Both the position numbers and the translations under genes were made by a program. Of a stretch of 14,632 nt of DNA, positions 14,629 to 14,632 are shown in pieces. Under the pieces are notes generated by a model. It was not told where the DNA came from. It saw only the letters and a program-made list of their open reading frames with translations, and did no database searches. The stretch lies in assembly GCA_048201975.1 (NCBI GenBank), contig DBFBGQ010000083.1, positions 1 to 14,632 on the forward strand, written 5' to 3'. Each line of letters opens with the position of its first letter. Positions within the stretch are counted from its first letter, which is position 1. The DNA is from Egerieenecus sp048201975. Its GTDB lineage: Bacteria > Bacillota > Clostridia > Christensenellales > Aristaeellaceae.

Positions 14629-14632
14629 CTTC

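Overview
The window is about 14.6 kb of GC-rich DNA from a low-complexity, tightly packed bacterial chromosome. Purine-rich AGGAGG-type ribosome sites, sigma-A-like promoters, clostridial-type MATE and sulfur-enzyme families and a fucO-type dehydrogenase point to a high-GC, anaerobic, probably gut-dwelling member of the Clostridia (an Oscillospiraceae or Christensenellales relative is my guess; the family cannot be fixed from the sequence alone).

Layout. Bases 1-140 are AT-rich and look like the end of an insertion sequence whose transposase starts at 39 and runs leftwards out of the window. A good promoter at 182-210 then serves a MATE efflux pump (243-1646). Next on the + strand is an apparent four-gene operon: a secreted FecB/BtuF-type binding protein (1761-2666), its FecCD-type permease (2653-3639) and ATPase (3636-4397), and, 21 bases later, an 884-residue redox fusion (4419-7073). 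The fusion joins a CoA-disulfide/persulfide reductase, a rhodanese, a siroheme sulfite/nitrite reductase-like module and a two-cluster ferredoxin. Two back-to-back hairpin terminators (7093-7138 for the + strand, 7153-7193 for the - strand) separate this from the second half.

The second half is all on the - strand, read right to left from a strong promoter at 14403-14431: a two-domain GT2 glycosyltransferase (12666-14372), a possible 36-codon linking ORF (12553-12663), a membrane-anchored sulfatase/phosphotransferase-fold protein (10505-12556), a GT1 sterol/lipid-type glycosyltransferase (9218-10492), a class A beta-lactamase-like protein without a signal peptide (8413-9162, with its own promoter) and a FucO-like lactaldehyde reductase (7204-8352). 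The first three probably build or modify a cell-surface glycan or glycolipid; the link of the last two to that job is not evident. The right edge (14439-14628) holds a terminator and a dense set of palindromes that look like a dispersed intergenic repeat or a structured RNA.

The most interesting item is the 884-residue fusion. It has the parts for rhodanese cleavage of thiosulfate, NADH-linked reduction of the resulting persulfide and siroheme reduction of the released sulfite. I propose, as inference only, that it is a one-chain thiosulfate/persulfide-to-sulfide reductase, possibly supplied with iron, heme or a corrinoid-type cofactor by the ABC importer encoded in front of it.
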